A stretch of 64,000 nt of DNA from Pseudomonas sp. N40(2020) (lineage in GTDB: Bacteria > Pseudomonadota > Gammaproteobacteria > Pseudomonadales > Pseudomonadaceae): NCBI RefSeq assembly GCF_014472415.1, contig NZ_JACSZV010000022.1:1-64000 (forward strand). The letters run 5' to 3'. The translations under genes and the position numbers were made by a program. A model generated the notes under the pieces. It saw only the letters and a program-made list of their open reading frames with translations, did not search any database and was not told the DNA's origin. Of this stretch, positions 45,055 to 54,530 are shown piece after piece (the first letter of the stretch is position 1; every line of letters begins with the position of its first letter).

Positions 45055-45146
45055 ATCGCTGGCAAGCCAGCTCCCACAGGGATCTCGGTTGAAACCGAAA
45101 TCCCAAACACACCTCAAAACCTGTGGGAGCTGGCTTGCCAGCGATG
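45055..45146. repeat. Paired REP palindrome (REPIN) between aotJ and acsA
   Basis: Two inverted arms of CGCTGGCAAGCCAGCTCCCA type (45058-45080 and 45122-45145) are separated by about 40 bases. This is the same subtype as the astD-astB pair. Confidence 0.85.
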
Positions 45147-45182
45147 AGGCCCACAAAGCCACCCCAAAACCTCCAGACACAA

Positions 45183-45219
45183 AAAAGCCCCGCCCGGCAA
45201 TCACCGGACGAGGCTTTCT
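45183..45219 (-). terminator. Terminator of acsA
   Basis: The imperfect hairpin AAAGCCCCGCCCGG/CCGGACGAGGCTTT is followed by a T run on the minus strand, 19 bases past the acsA stop. Confidence 0.75.
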
Positions 45220-45237
45220 ATGCATCACACCGAATGC

Positions 45238-47193
<1,956 letters not shown>

Positions 47194-47610
47194 CTTTCCT
47201 ACCTCGGTGTAATAGTTGTTTTTGTATGACCCCGTTGTAGCCGGAGCGGCCCCATAGAACCATTCGACGATGGTAGTAACAAGCCCCTACAAGTCGTGGC
47301 GTTACCGGACCAAAACCCTCAACCCCACGCCCCACGGCCCTTGTAGGAGCTGCCGAAGGCTGCGATCTTTTGATCTTCCGGCGATTGTTACCAAATCTGC
47401 CAAAGGTGTTTATCAAAACCCGCTCTGTTTACCCCCACCCCACCTCCCTAAAATTCACCTCGCCGATAAGGCAAAGCGATTAACAACGTTACAGCCCCCA
47501 CGAAGGCCGTTAATCCCGCTCTCCAAGTAATGAAACAAAGCACTGAAGTTCCACACGCAACCCCAAAAAGGTTGCGTGCCCCCACTCGACCTCAAAAAGG
47601 TAAATTTGAA
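47194..47610. other. Divergent region acsA / DUF2790 gene
   Basis: This 417-base gap has the acsA promoter on the left, a single REP arm (47341-47372) in the middle and AT-richer DNA before the small plus-strand gene. No gene is seen in it. Confidence 0.55.
47341..47372. repeat. Single REP arm, GATCTTTTG class
   Basis: One ~32-base arm (TGTAGGAGCTGCCGAAGGCT then GCGATCTTTTGATC) matches the repeats at 2-30 and 40207-40306. There is no inverted partner nearby. Confidence 0.75.
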
Positions 47611-47871
47611 ATGAAAGCTTTATTGGTTCTGGCCCTCAGCAGTCTGTGCGCAACCGCCATGGCAAACGAGGGCTCGACTGATGTCGCACAGCAACAACCG
47701 GCTATTGAGGAGTACACCTACTCCACCCACCTGGACATCGCCAAAGTTGTCTCCATGAGCGAAGTGCCCAATGTCTGCGAAGTGGTTCCGATGAAAATGG
47801 AATACGACGACTCCACAGGCCAGCGTCACATCCTGCGTTACAGCGTCATGGGCAACGGTTGCACCAATTGA
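47611..47871 (+). CDS. DUF2790 small periplasmic protein
   Basis: The 86-residue protein has a signal peptide (MKALLVLALSSLCATAMA), leaving about 68 mature residues with two cysteines (in NVCEVV and GNGCTN) likely to form a disulfide. The segment YTYSTHLDIAKVVSMSEVPNVCEVVPMKM is typical of DUF2790, a Pseudomonas family of unknown function. The ATG at 47611 follows AAAGGTAAATTTGAA and places the signal peptide at the N-terminus, so the upstream in-frame start at 47530 is rejected. It is a single gene. Confidence 0.85.
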   Translation: MKALLVLALSSLCATAMANEGSTDVAQQQPAIEEYTYSTHLDIAKVVSMSEVPNVCEVVPMKMEYDDSTGQRHILRYSVMGNGCTN

Positions 47872-47981
47872 TGAGCTCAGACTGCACCGAATTGGATCTC
47901 TCAGCGCATCAATGAGGGTCGATTCCAGCCCGACTTCGGTCGGGCTCAGTTGTGTCTGGAGCCGTCAAAAATGCTTGCAAA

Positions 47982-47997
47982 ACACTAGATGTAGTGA
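47982..47997. promoter_or_regulatory. Candidate NrdR box
   Basis: The 16-base sequence ACACTAGATGTAGTGA matches the NrdR palindrome consensus (acaCwAtATaTwGtgt) at 13 positions. NrdR represses ribonucleotide reductase genes. The expected second box about 31 bases away is not convincing. The site lies 428 bases upstream of nrdB. Confidence 0.65.
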
Positions 47998-48356
47998 AAA
48001 ACGCGATTTTTTGTTTATTTTTTGAGCAAATCCACAAATACGAAATTTCTTCGAAAAAAAATCTTTCCCCGGCAAAGCCCTGTAAACCAACGCTCTCACT
48101 GAAAAACCACCCTCCCCGACCGCTCCATGCGCGGATTCGCCTCAGCACGGCCCGTTTTTTTTCCCTATAATGCCGCCCTAATCGGGACAGCAATATTCCC
48201 TTACAGGGATGAACAGCCAATCTGAAGCCCCGCAGCAGCGTTCAACGCGAGCTGCGCCCGTCAGAGGCTCTCGGAACCCCGTACGAAATTCTGTTTTATT
48301 GCCTGCCTTAGCTGCTGCAAAAAACGATTCCTTAAGATCCAACGCGGTCTGTACGA

Positions 48357-48391
48357 CCGTGTGAAAAACCAACCAATCAGGTTTCACACGG
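48357..48391 (+). promoter_or_regulatory. Strong hairpin in the nrdB leader
   Basis: A perfect 10-bp stem (CCGTGTGAAA with TTTCACACGG) closes a 15-base loop and ends 33 bases before the nrdB start. There is no T run, so it is not a terminator. It may act on mRNA stability or translation. Confidence 0.6.
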
Positions 48392-48424
48392 GGCGACAGG
48401 CCCTCACGCAGGAGACGACACGTC

Positions 48425-49675
48425 ATGCTGAGCTGGGACGAATTCGACAAAGAAGACAGTGAAGTAGCAGCAGTGAAAGGCGCCAACGCCGGCCACGCTA
48501 CTGAAGCCAACATGGACCGCCTCGACAACGCTGGCGGCGCCGCAGCGCTGGAAGCCCGCGCCGTCACCGCCGCTGACTCGGCCGCCGTGGCCCGCGCCAA
48601 GGCTGCACTGAACTCCCTCGACGTCGCCGAAGGCCTCGCCGAACTCGAAGGCGCCTCCGCCCGTGTCGCCGTTGACGAAAAGCGCATGATCAACTGCCGC
48701 GCCGACCTCAACCAACTCGTGCCATTCAAGTACGACTGGGCCTGGCAGAAGTATCTGGACGGTTGCGCAAACCACTGGATGCCGCAAGAAGTCAACATGA
48801 CCGCCGACATCGCCCTCTGGAAAGACCCGGAAGGCCTGACCGACGACGAGCGCCGCATCGTGATGCGCAACCTCGGCTTCTTCTCCACCGCCGACTCCCT
48901 GGTTGCCAACAACCTCGTCCTGGCCGTTTACCGCCTGATCACCAACCCGGAATGCCGCCAGTACATCCTGCGCCAGGCGTTCGAAGAGGCGATCCACACC
49001 CACGCCTACCAGTACTGCATCGAATCGCTGGCCATGGATGAAGGCGAGATCTTCAACATGTACCACGAGATCCCATCGGTCGCGAAAAAAGCCACCTGGG
49101 GCCTGAAATACACCCGCTCGATCTCCGATCCGAAGTTCGAAACCGGCACCGTCGAAACCGACAAAGAGTTGCTGCGCAACCTGATCGCCTACTACTGCGT
49201 TCTGGAAGGCATCTTCTTCTACTGCGGCTTCACCCAAATCCTCTCCATGGGCCGCCGCAACAAAATGACCGGCGTCGCCGAGCAGTTCCAATACATCCTG
49301 CGCGACGAATCCATGCACCTGAACTTCGGCATCGACGTGATCAACCAGATCAAAATCGAAAACCCACACTTGTGGGATGCCGAAATGAAGGAAGAAGCGA
49401 CCCAGATGATCCTGCAGGGTACGCAACTGGAGATCGAATACGCCCGCGACACCATGCCTCGCGGCGTGTTAGGCATGAACGCGGCGATGATGGAGGACTA
49501 CCTGAAGTTCATCGCTAACCGTCGTTTGTCGCAGATCGGTTTGAAAGAAGAGTACCCAGGGACGACTAACCCGTTCCCTTGGATGAGCGAGATTATGGAC
49601 TTGAAGAAAGAGAAGAATTTCTTTGAGACGAGAGTTATTGAGTATCAGACTGGTGGGGCGTTGAGCTGGGATTGA
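48425..49675 (+). CDS. nrdB: Ribonucleotide reductase class Ia, beta subunit
   Basis: The 416-residue protein has the R2 diiron fold. Iron-ligand segments include RQAFEEAIHTHAYQYCIE and RDESMHLNFGIDVI. The C-terminus ends in an acidic/hydrophobic tail (TGGALSWD) that docks on the alpha subunit. An N-terminal Ala/Glu-rich extension of about 85 residues precedes the core, as in other pseudomonads. The enzyme supplies the tyrosyl radical for dNTP synthesis. A GGAG ribosome site (CAGGAGACGACACGTC) precedes the ATG. No alpha-subunit gene nrdA lies within 11 kb upstream or 14 kb downstream in this window. Confidence 0.96.
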   Translation: MLSWDEFDKEDSEVAAVKGANAGHATEANMDRLDNAGGAAALEARAVTAADSAAVARAKAALNSLDVAEGLAELEGASARVAVDEKRMINCRADLNQLVPFKYDWAWQKYLDGCANHWMPQEVNMTADIALWKDPEGLTDDERRIVMRNLGFFSTADSLVANNLVLAVYRLITNPECRQYILRQAFEEAIHTHAYQYCIESLAMDEGEIFNMYHEIPSVAKKATWGLKYTRSISDPKFETGTVETDKELLRNLIAYYCVLEGIFFYCGFTQILSMGRRNKMTGVAEQFQYILRDESMHLNFGIDVINQIKIENPHLWDAEMKEEATQMILQGTQLEIEYARDTMPRGVLGMNAAMMEDYLKFIANRRLSQIGLKEEYPGTTNPFPWMSEIMDLKKEKNFFETRVIEYQTGGALSWD

Positions 49676-49720
49676 TAGCCACTCGCCTTTGATATTGGGG
49701 CTCAATCGAGCCGGATTACG

Positions 49721-49749
49721 AAAGCCCTGACTTGCTCAGGGCTTTTTTT
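49721..49749 (+). terminator. Terminator of nrdB
   Basis: The 10-bp stem AAAGCCCTGA/TCAGGGCTTT with a five-base loop is followed by a T run, about 45 bases past the nrdB stop. The AT-richer island begins right after it. Confidence 0.88.
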
Positions 49750-49931
49750 ATCCTAAAATGCCGGATATCGAAAAATGCATAGACATCCGATGTCTTTTGA
49801 GAAAAGTTTTTAGGTATATTTCAGATCTAAACCTACAGTTTCTATAATCCGCTTTTTAAAGCTTCACCTTGACCAAGGCTGGACACCCAATTGAGCCGCT
49901 CAAGGAAATCTACACACCCAAGGAAAACGCA

Positions 49932-50912
49932 ATGGAAGAAATCCGAGCTTTTGACATGTTTTGCGGCGCCGGGGGAAGTAGCCTAGGAGCACGCGAAGCC
50001 GGGGTTAAAATCGTTGGAGGCGTTGATCTTTGGAAGCCTGCTGCTGAATCTTTCCAACTTAATTTTCCATGCGCAACCGTGTTTAATGAAGATCTTCGTC
50101 CCCTTGCTCCAGAGGACGTGTTGAAAAAAACCGGACCTATTGACTTACTAATTTCCTCACCTGAATGCACTCATCACACCTGCGCTAGAGGAAGTAAGCC
50201 GAGATCTGATGAAAGTAAAGATACCGCATTCGACGTAGTGCGTTTTGCAGCTGCCATGAAACCAAGATGGATAACGCTTGAAAACGTAGTTCATATGAAA
50301 CCATGGCCAAGATACCGAGAACTACGAGAGGAAATCGAAGCTCTAGGCTACAAGGTTCGAGAACAAGTAATTGACGCTTCGCTGTATGGAGTGCCTCAAC
50401 GACGAAAACGTCTTTTTATGATCGCAGACCTAAATGGAATGCCAAGCGAAATCAAACCGATAGTTTCAGCTCAAAAAACAGTACTCGATATTTTAGATAA
50501 AACTGATCGTTACAAAATGACCCCACTTCGTATTCAAAGGCGGGCGAAGGACACTCTCGCTAGAGCAGATAGAGCGATCGCAGCTTTAGGGCCAAATGAG
50601 CCTTTTCTCATTGTTTATTACGGCACTGATGGCAGTGGTGGTTGGCAGTCGCTAAATGCTCCTCTGCGAACAGTAACAACCGTAGATCGTTTTGCTTATG
50701 TCCAACCGACAGACCAAGGACATATGATGAGAATGTTGCAACCCGAAGAACTGCGCCAAGCAATGGGTTTTCCCGACTCATACCAGTTTCCTGACGTTAC
50801 ACGCAGAGAAAGAGTTAAATTAATGGGGAATGCAGTGTGCTCTCCAGTAATGAAAGCCATAGTAGAGTCATTAATTCGCGACTCTATAAATCTTAAAATT
50901 AAAGCCGCCTAA
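49932..50912 (+). CDS. C5 DNA cytosine methyltransferase, Pro-Glu-Cys active-site variant
   Basis: The 326-residue enzyme has the C5-MTase motifs in order: I (DMFCGAGGSSLGA, about 8-20), IV (SSPECTHHT, catalytic Cys79), VI (LENVVHM), VIII (GVPQRRKRLFMI) and X (MGNAVCSPVM). The usual Pro-Cys-Gln of motif IV is Pro-Glu-Cys here, a form I associate with a phage-related subgroup. It methylates cytosine in a short unknown site. The ATG at 49932 follows AAGGAAAACGCA; a TTG at 49869 would add 21 residues. It opens a five-gene co-directional island with lower GC than the neighbours, 55 bases before the GHKL gene. Confidence 0.92.
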   Translation: MEEIRAFDMFCGAGGSSLGAREAGVKIVGGVDLWKPAAESFQLNFPCATVFNEDLRPLAPEDVLKKTGPIDLLISSPECTHHTCARGSKPRSDESKDTAFDVVRFAAAMKPRWITLENVVHMKPWPRYRELREEIEALGYKVREQVIDASLYGVPQRRKRLFMIADLNGMPSEIKPIVSAQKTVLDILDKTDRYKMTPLRIQRRAKDTLARADRAIAALGPNEPFLIVYYGTDGSGGWQSLNAPLRTVTTVDRFAYVQPTDQGHMMRMLQPEELRQAMGFPDSYQFPDVTRRERVKLMGNAVCSPVMKAIVESLIRDSINLKIKAA

Positions 50913-50967
50913 AAATGACTAGCAAACAAACTATCTAGCGCATCAACTTTATTAGAAGAGGATCTAA

Positions 50968-53085
50968 GTGAGCACTTCAGACCTGGAATTTAATCAGCCG
51001 TTCCGCCCTCGCGCTAGAGTCCTTCAGCTTTTGGGGGATGAGCTAATAGGCAGCCCGCGCCTTGCTGTATTTGAGCTAGTAAAAAATGCATATGATGCTG
51101 ATGCGAACGAATCGATTGTAACCCTCGATCTAAAAGATGAGGAAAACCCAAAGATTACGGTCTCTGACGACGGTATTGGAATGTCTCCACAAATAATCAA
51201 AGATATTTGGTTAGTCCCTGGAAACAACCATCGACAAGAACAGCGAAAACTAGAAATACGTACTGAGAAGCACAAACGGCTTCCTCTTGGAGAAAAAGGT
51301 TTGGGGCGTTTCGCCGTTCACAAACTAGGAAATCATATAACACTTATCACAAGGGCCGCCGGGGAACTTGAGTGCGTAGTTGAAATAAACTGGAATGAAA
51401 TAATCCAAAAACCATTCCTCGATGAAGCCCCAATCCGCGTAAAACTTAGACATCCTATCGTATTTACTGGAAATACCACTGGAACCAAGATAGAGATAAC
51501 GGATCTTAGATCAAAAAAATGGACACGTGGAGACGTTCGCCGTCTACACAAACAAATAACGTCAATTTGCTCCCCATTTGAAACTCCAGAGGGTTTCAGA
51601 GCTGAACTCTTAGTTCCCGGACACTCCGACTGGACTAAAGACTTGCTTGACCCGGAGGCAATTCTTAGAAGAGCACCATGGAAATTTACGTTCAAAATAA
51701 AGCCTAACGGCTCATTCACTTGGAATTATAAATTCCAACCTTCTCCTGGAATAAATATCGAAGGAAGAAACAACGATGGACTCGACGTTCCTTTATTAAT
51801 CCCGCCACTCAAGGGAACAACAAAAAAAAATGAAATCACAGACGCCGACACATTAAGTGGGATAGGTGAGATAAGCGGAGAGTTTTATATATACGACAGA
51901 GATCGTGAAATTTTAAAACTCATGGCTGACACTCAAACCCTTACCGAATACCTGGATGAAAATGGTGGCATAAGGATATATCGAGATGGCGTACGAGTGT
52001 ACAACTATGGCGAGCCAGGAGAAGACTGGCTAGGACTTGACCTAAGACGCGTAAACAAGCCAACAAAAGGAATAAGCAATAACCTTATTATAGGCGCTAT
52101 ACATCTATCTCTTAAAGACTCTACTGGATTAGTTGAAAAAACCAACCGCGAAGGCTTCATGGAAAGCTCCGCCTTAACTAACCTTCAACGAGTTGTTTTG
52201 GGCTTACTTGCATCAGTTGAAACAGAACGTAAAATCGACAAAGATCGCATTCGAAAAATAATGGATAAAAGCAAAGACCCGATCGCTGCAAACGTCGAAA
52301 GACCTATTGAAGAACTACGCTCAGCATTAAAAAAATACGGTGTCATTGACAAGTTTGAACCTTACATAAAAAAGCTAGAAGATGATTACCATACAATGCA
52401 AGAAACACTGCTTTCAGCAGGCATGTCTGGTCTAAATTTAGCAGTGGTTTTTCATGAAGTAGAACGTGGCGTAAGAATGCTACACAAAGCCATTGAGAGT
52501 GGTGCAGACTTGCAAAGCGCTGCAGATCAAGCCCGAGACCTAACCAAACTGCTCGATGGTTTCTCTAATCTATTAAAACGTGACGATCAAAAACCTCATA
52601 GCGCTCGAACTCTTATCACACGAGCCAGGGATCTTACAAAGCCTAGATTCCGATTTCACGAAACCACATTAAACTGTCCATTCCTGGAAAAAGAAGAAGA
52701 TGGCTTTAAATCCATTTTCGCTTTCGGCTTAGTCCTAAACGCCGTAGTCAATCTAATCGACAACTCTATCTACTGGCTACAAGTTAGATGGCCAGAGTCA
52801 AAAGCCGCAGAACGAAAAATATATCTTGGTATATCTAACGAATTCGAACTTGGGCCCGCATTAATAATTGCAGATAATGGACCAGGCTTTCAAGATGACC
52901 CAGACAATCTAGTCCGCCCTTTTTTCACCAGAAAGCCTATTGGCATGGGGCTTGGCTTATACTATGCAAATTTGGCCATGGAGCTTAACGGTGGGATTTT
53001 AGCATTTCCCGAAAAAGGAGAAGTTGATTTGCCAAAAGAGTTCGACGGCGCTGTTATCGCATTAATTTTCAAGGATGCTAAATAA
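50968..53085 (+). CDS. Double GHKL ATPase with histidine-kinase-like core (predicted defence-island sensor)
   Basis: The 705-residue protein has two separate GHKL ATPase domains. The first (about 15-180) is of Hsp90/MutL/MORC type: N box FELVKNAYDADA, G1 SDDGIGM and G2 LGEKGLGRFAVHKLG. A middle region (about 190-430) includes GIRIYRDGVRVYNYGEPGEDWLGLD, as in some MORC-like proteins. A helical segment contains VVFHEVERG (His496, a possible phosphoacceptor). The C-terminal domain (about 580-700) is histidine-kinase-like: NAVVNLIDNS, ADNGPGF and GMGLGLYYA. It has no membrane segment. The start is a GTG with GAGGAT upstream. Its stop overlaps the next start (TAATG), tying it to the receiver-like partner. 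Role in phage defence is inferred from neighbours. Confidence 0.85.
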   Translation: MSTSDLEFNQPFRPRARVLQLLGDELIGSPRLAVFELVKNAYDADANESIVTLDLKDEENPKITVSDDGIGMSPQIIKDIWLVPGNNHRQEQRKLEIRTEKHKRLPLGEKGLGRFAVHKLGNHITLITRAAGELECVVEINWNEIIQKPFLDEAPIRVKLRHPIVFTGNTTGTKIEITDLRSKKWTRGDVRRLHKQITSICSPFETPEGFRAELLVPGHSDWTKDLLDPEAILRRAPWKFTFKIKPNGSFTWNYKFQPSPGINIEGRNNDGLDVPLLIPPLKGTTKKNEITDADTLSGIGEISGEFYIYDRDREILKLMADTQTLTEYLDENGGIRIYRDGVRVYNYGEPGEDWLGLDLRRVNKPTKGISNNLIIGAIHLSLKDSTGLVEKTNREGFMESSALTNLQRVVLGLLASVETERKIDKDRIRKIMDKSKDPIAANVERPIEELRSALKKYGVIDKFEPYIKKLEDDYHTMQETLLSAGMSGLNLAVVFHEVERGVRMLHKAIESGADLQSAADQARDLTKLLDGFSNLLKRDDQKPHSARTLITRARDLTKPRFRFHETTLNCPFLEKEEDGFKSIFAFGLVLNAVVNLIDNSIYWLQVRWPESKAAERKIYLGISNEFELGPALIIADNGPGFQDDPDNLVRPFFTRKPIGMGLGLYYANLAMELNGGILAFPEKGEVDLPKEFDGAVIALIFKDAK

Positions 53086-54371
53086 TGCTCCCTTCACCGA
53101 GAATTGTAGCCATTGACGATGACGAGAGCGAACTCTACGCCTTAGTGAATGCGCTCAATGAAAAAGGCCACTCTTGCCTAGCCATTCAGTATTCCTCCAC
53201 CGGCCATAATCACAACATAAAAGATGCACGTGTAATTTTTTTTGACCTACATCTAAACGGAAACTCTGCTGCTCCATTAAGCATTCACTTCAGTATAATC
53301 CTATCCATACTTGAGTCCCTCGCCCCTCAAGGCCCGTATGTAATAATTCTTTGGACCAAGTATGGACAGAGTGAAGGAACTAGTGCAGACACTGAGCTCC
53401 AAGAGTACTTATCAGCCCGCCTTGAAAAGCACCTAGCGCGTCCTTACAAGGTACTAGCTTTAGACAAAGCCGGGCATCTTCTGAATGGAAAAGTAAAAAA
53501 TCCGGACGCACTTATCTCAGAAGTCGAGACATTGCTTTGCTCACACCCTCAAATAAGAGCTCTTTTAAGCTGGGAAAGTAACGTCCAGTCCGCTGCGGCT
53601 CAAACATTGGGACACCTTCTAAGACTTACTTCACCTGATGGATTAGGCACTGCTTCCGTCATGGCGGTGCTGGCGGATGCTGCAGTGGGAAAGGCAAACA
53701 TAGACATAGACCGGTACCACGCATTAAATCAAGCACTAATCCCAATTCTCTCAGACTACATCTCAAACCCATCGATCCCTGAAGTAGAGCGATCTGTTTG
53801 GGAGCAAGCCTATTCTGCGTCAAACTATGCGAGTATCTTAACTCCTGGTCAGAAAGCAGACTTCAATAAATTTATAAACCTTTCTACAAGGACACATGGA
53901 ATTTCCTTGGCCGACAGGGGCGCAATATCAAGCCTCAACACTATATTAACCGTAAAAGATTTTATAAACACATTTGGTATGAGCCAAGAGCAAGCTGCAA
54001 TTGAGCTTTTTTCGCTGTTAAAGCCTGAACACCTTTCAGAAGCACGCTGGATAATTTGTCAAGCTCATGCGGCGTGTGATCATGCTCAGAACAAATCGGT
54101 TCCAATGAGCTACTTTGTCGGCTTGGAAATCGAAGACCGCTATCTAAAACCAAGAAAAAATAGACCGGAATTTCTTTGGGTTTCACCAGCATTTAGAATC
54201 AATGGAAAGATTCGCTCACTAGTATTTAATGCTGGTGCCAATATCCCACTGCCGACCATACGCACTAAAGAAGTAAATGCACTCTATCGCCTCAATGAGT
54301 CAATACTCAACGACTTATTGTTCAAGCTTAGAACCCATTTAGCGCGACCCGGAATCATTGGAGTTTATTAA
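53085..54371 (+). CDS. Receiver-like protein with unrecognised C-terminal effector region
   Basis: The 428-residue protein begins with a response-regulator-like fold (about 5-145). It has acid pocket IVAIDDDESELYALVNAL (Asp11-13), a likely phosphoacceptor Asp54 in FFDLHLNG, Thr91 in IILWTKYG and a lysine near 128 (LALDKAG). An insertion after the phosphoacceptor strand makes it atypical. Residues 150-428 are helical at first (ALLSWESNVQSAAAQTLGHLL), then end in a beta-rich part; I recognise no DNA-binding, nuclease or toxin domain. It overlaps the GHKL kinase gene by one base, which argues that the two form a two-component pair. Function unknown. Confidence 0.8.
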   Translation: MLPSPRIVAIDDDESELYALVNALNEKGHSCLAIQYSSTGHNHNIKDARVIFFDLHLNGNSAAPLSIHFSIILSILESLAPQGPYVIILWTKYGQSEGTSADTELQEYLSARLEKHLARPYKVLALDKAGHLLNGKVKNPDALISEVETLLCSHPQIRALLSWESNVQSAAAQTLGHLLRLTSPDGLGTASVMAVLADAAVGKANIDIDRYHALNQALIPILSDYISNPSIPEVERSVWEQAYSASNYASILTPGQKADFNKFINLSTRTHGISLADRGAISSLNTILTVKDFINTFGMSQEQAAIELFSLLKPEHLSEARWIICQAHAACDHAQNKSVPMSYFVGLEIEDRYLKPRKNRPEFLWVSPAFRINGKIRSLVFNAGANIPLPTIRTKEVNALYRLNESILNDLLFKLRTHLARPGIIGVY

Positions 54372-54384
54372 TCGTAACAAGAGA

Positions 54385-54406
54385 GAGCGGCGGACGAGCG
54401 CCGCTC
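54385..54406 (+). promoter_or_regulatory. GC hairpin between receiver gene and restriction endonuclease gene
   Basis: The 8-bp stem GAGCGGCG/CGCCGCTC with a loop of about six bases stands out in AT-rich DNA, 14 bases after the receiver stop. It has no T run. It may divide the island into two transcription units or mark a former insertion edge. Confidence 0.55.
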
Positions 54407-54530
54407 CTACTCTTATTTCATCCCCCAACAATATCTATAATTTTGCCAGCAGCACCAATCAAGTTTCTCCTATGGAATTTTTTTAGATTTCCAGGCACCA
54501 TTCTCCAAATGATGGCAACTGGACATTATC

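Larger units (their letters stand above)
44505..45237. other. Regulatory region between aotJ and acsA
   Basis: This 733-base region holds the aotJ promoter and an ArgR-like site at its left, AT-richer unassigned DNA at 44700-45050, a REP pair at 45055-45146 and the acsA terminator at 45183-45219. An open frame at 44759-45241 spans the REP pair and the terminator and is not credible as a gene. Confidence 0.6.
47872..48424. other. Long leader/promoter region of nrdB
   Basis: This 553-base region contains no credible gene. It holds a GC hairpin after the DUF2790 gene (47927-47946), an NrdR-box-like palindrome (47982-47997), an AT-rich stretch, a TATAAT (48166-48171) and a strong hairpin (48357-48391) just before nrdB. 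Confidence 0.6.

Noticed and set aside
48008..48045. Second NrdR box at the usual spacing
   Set aside because: The AT-rich sequence at +31 and +42 bases from the first box does not keep the palindrome core.
50968..54371. Assignment of the GHKL/receiver pair to the known Detocs defence system
   Set aside because: Detocs uses a response regulator with a nucleotide-degrading effector and a separate receptor protein; neither is seen here.
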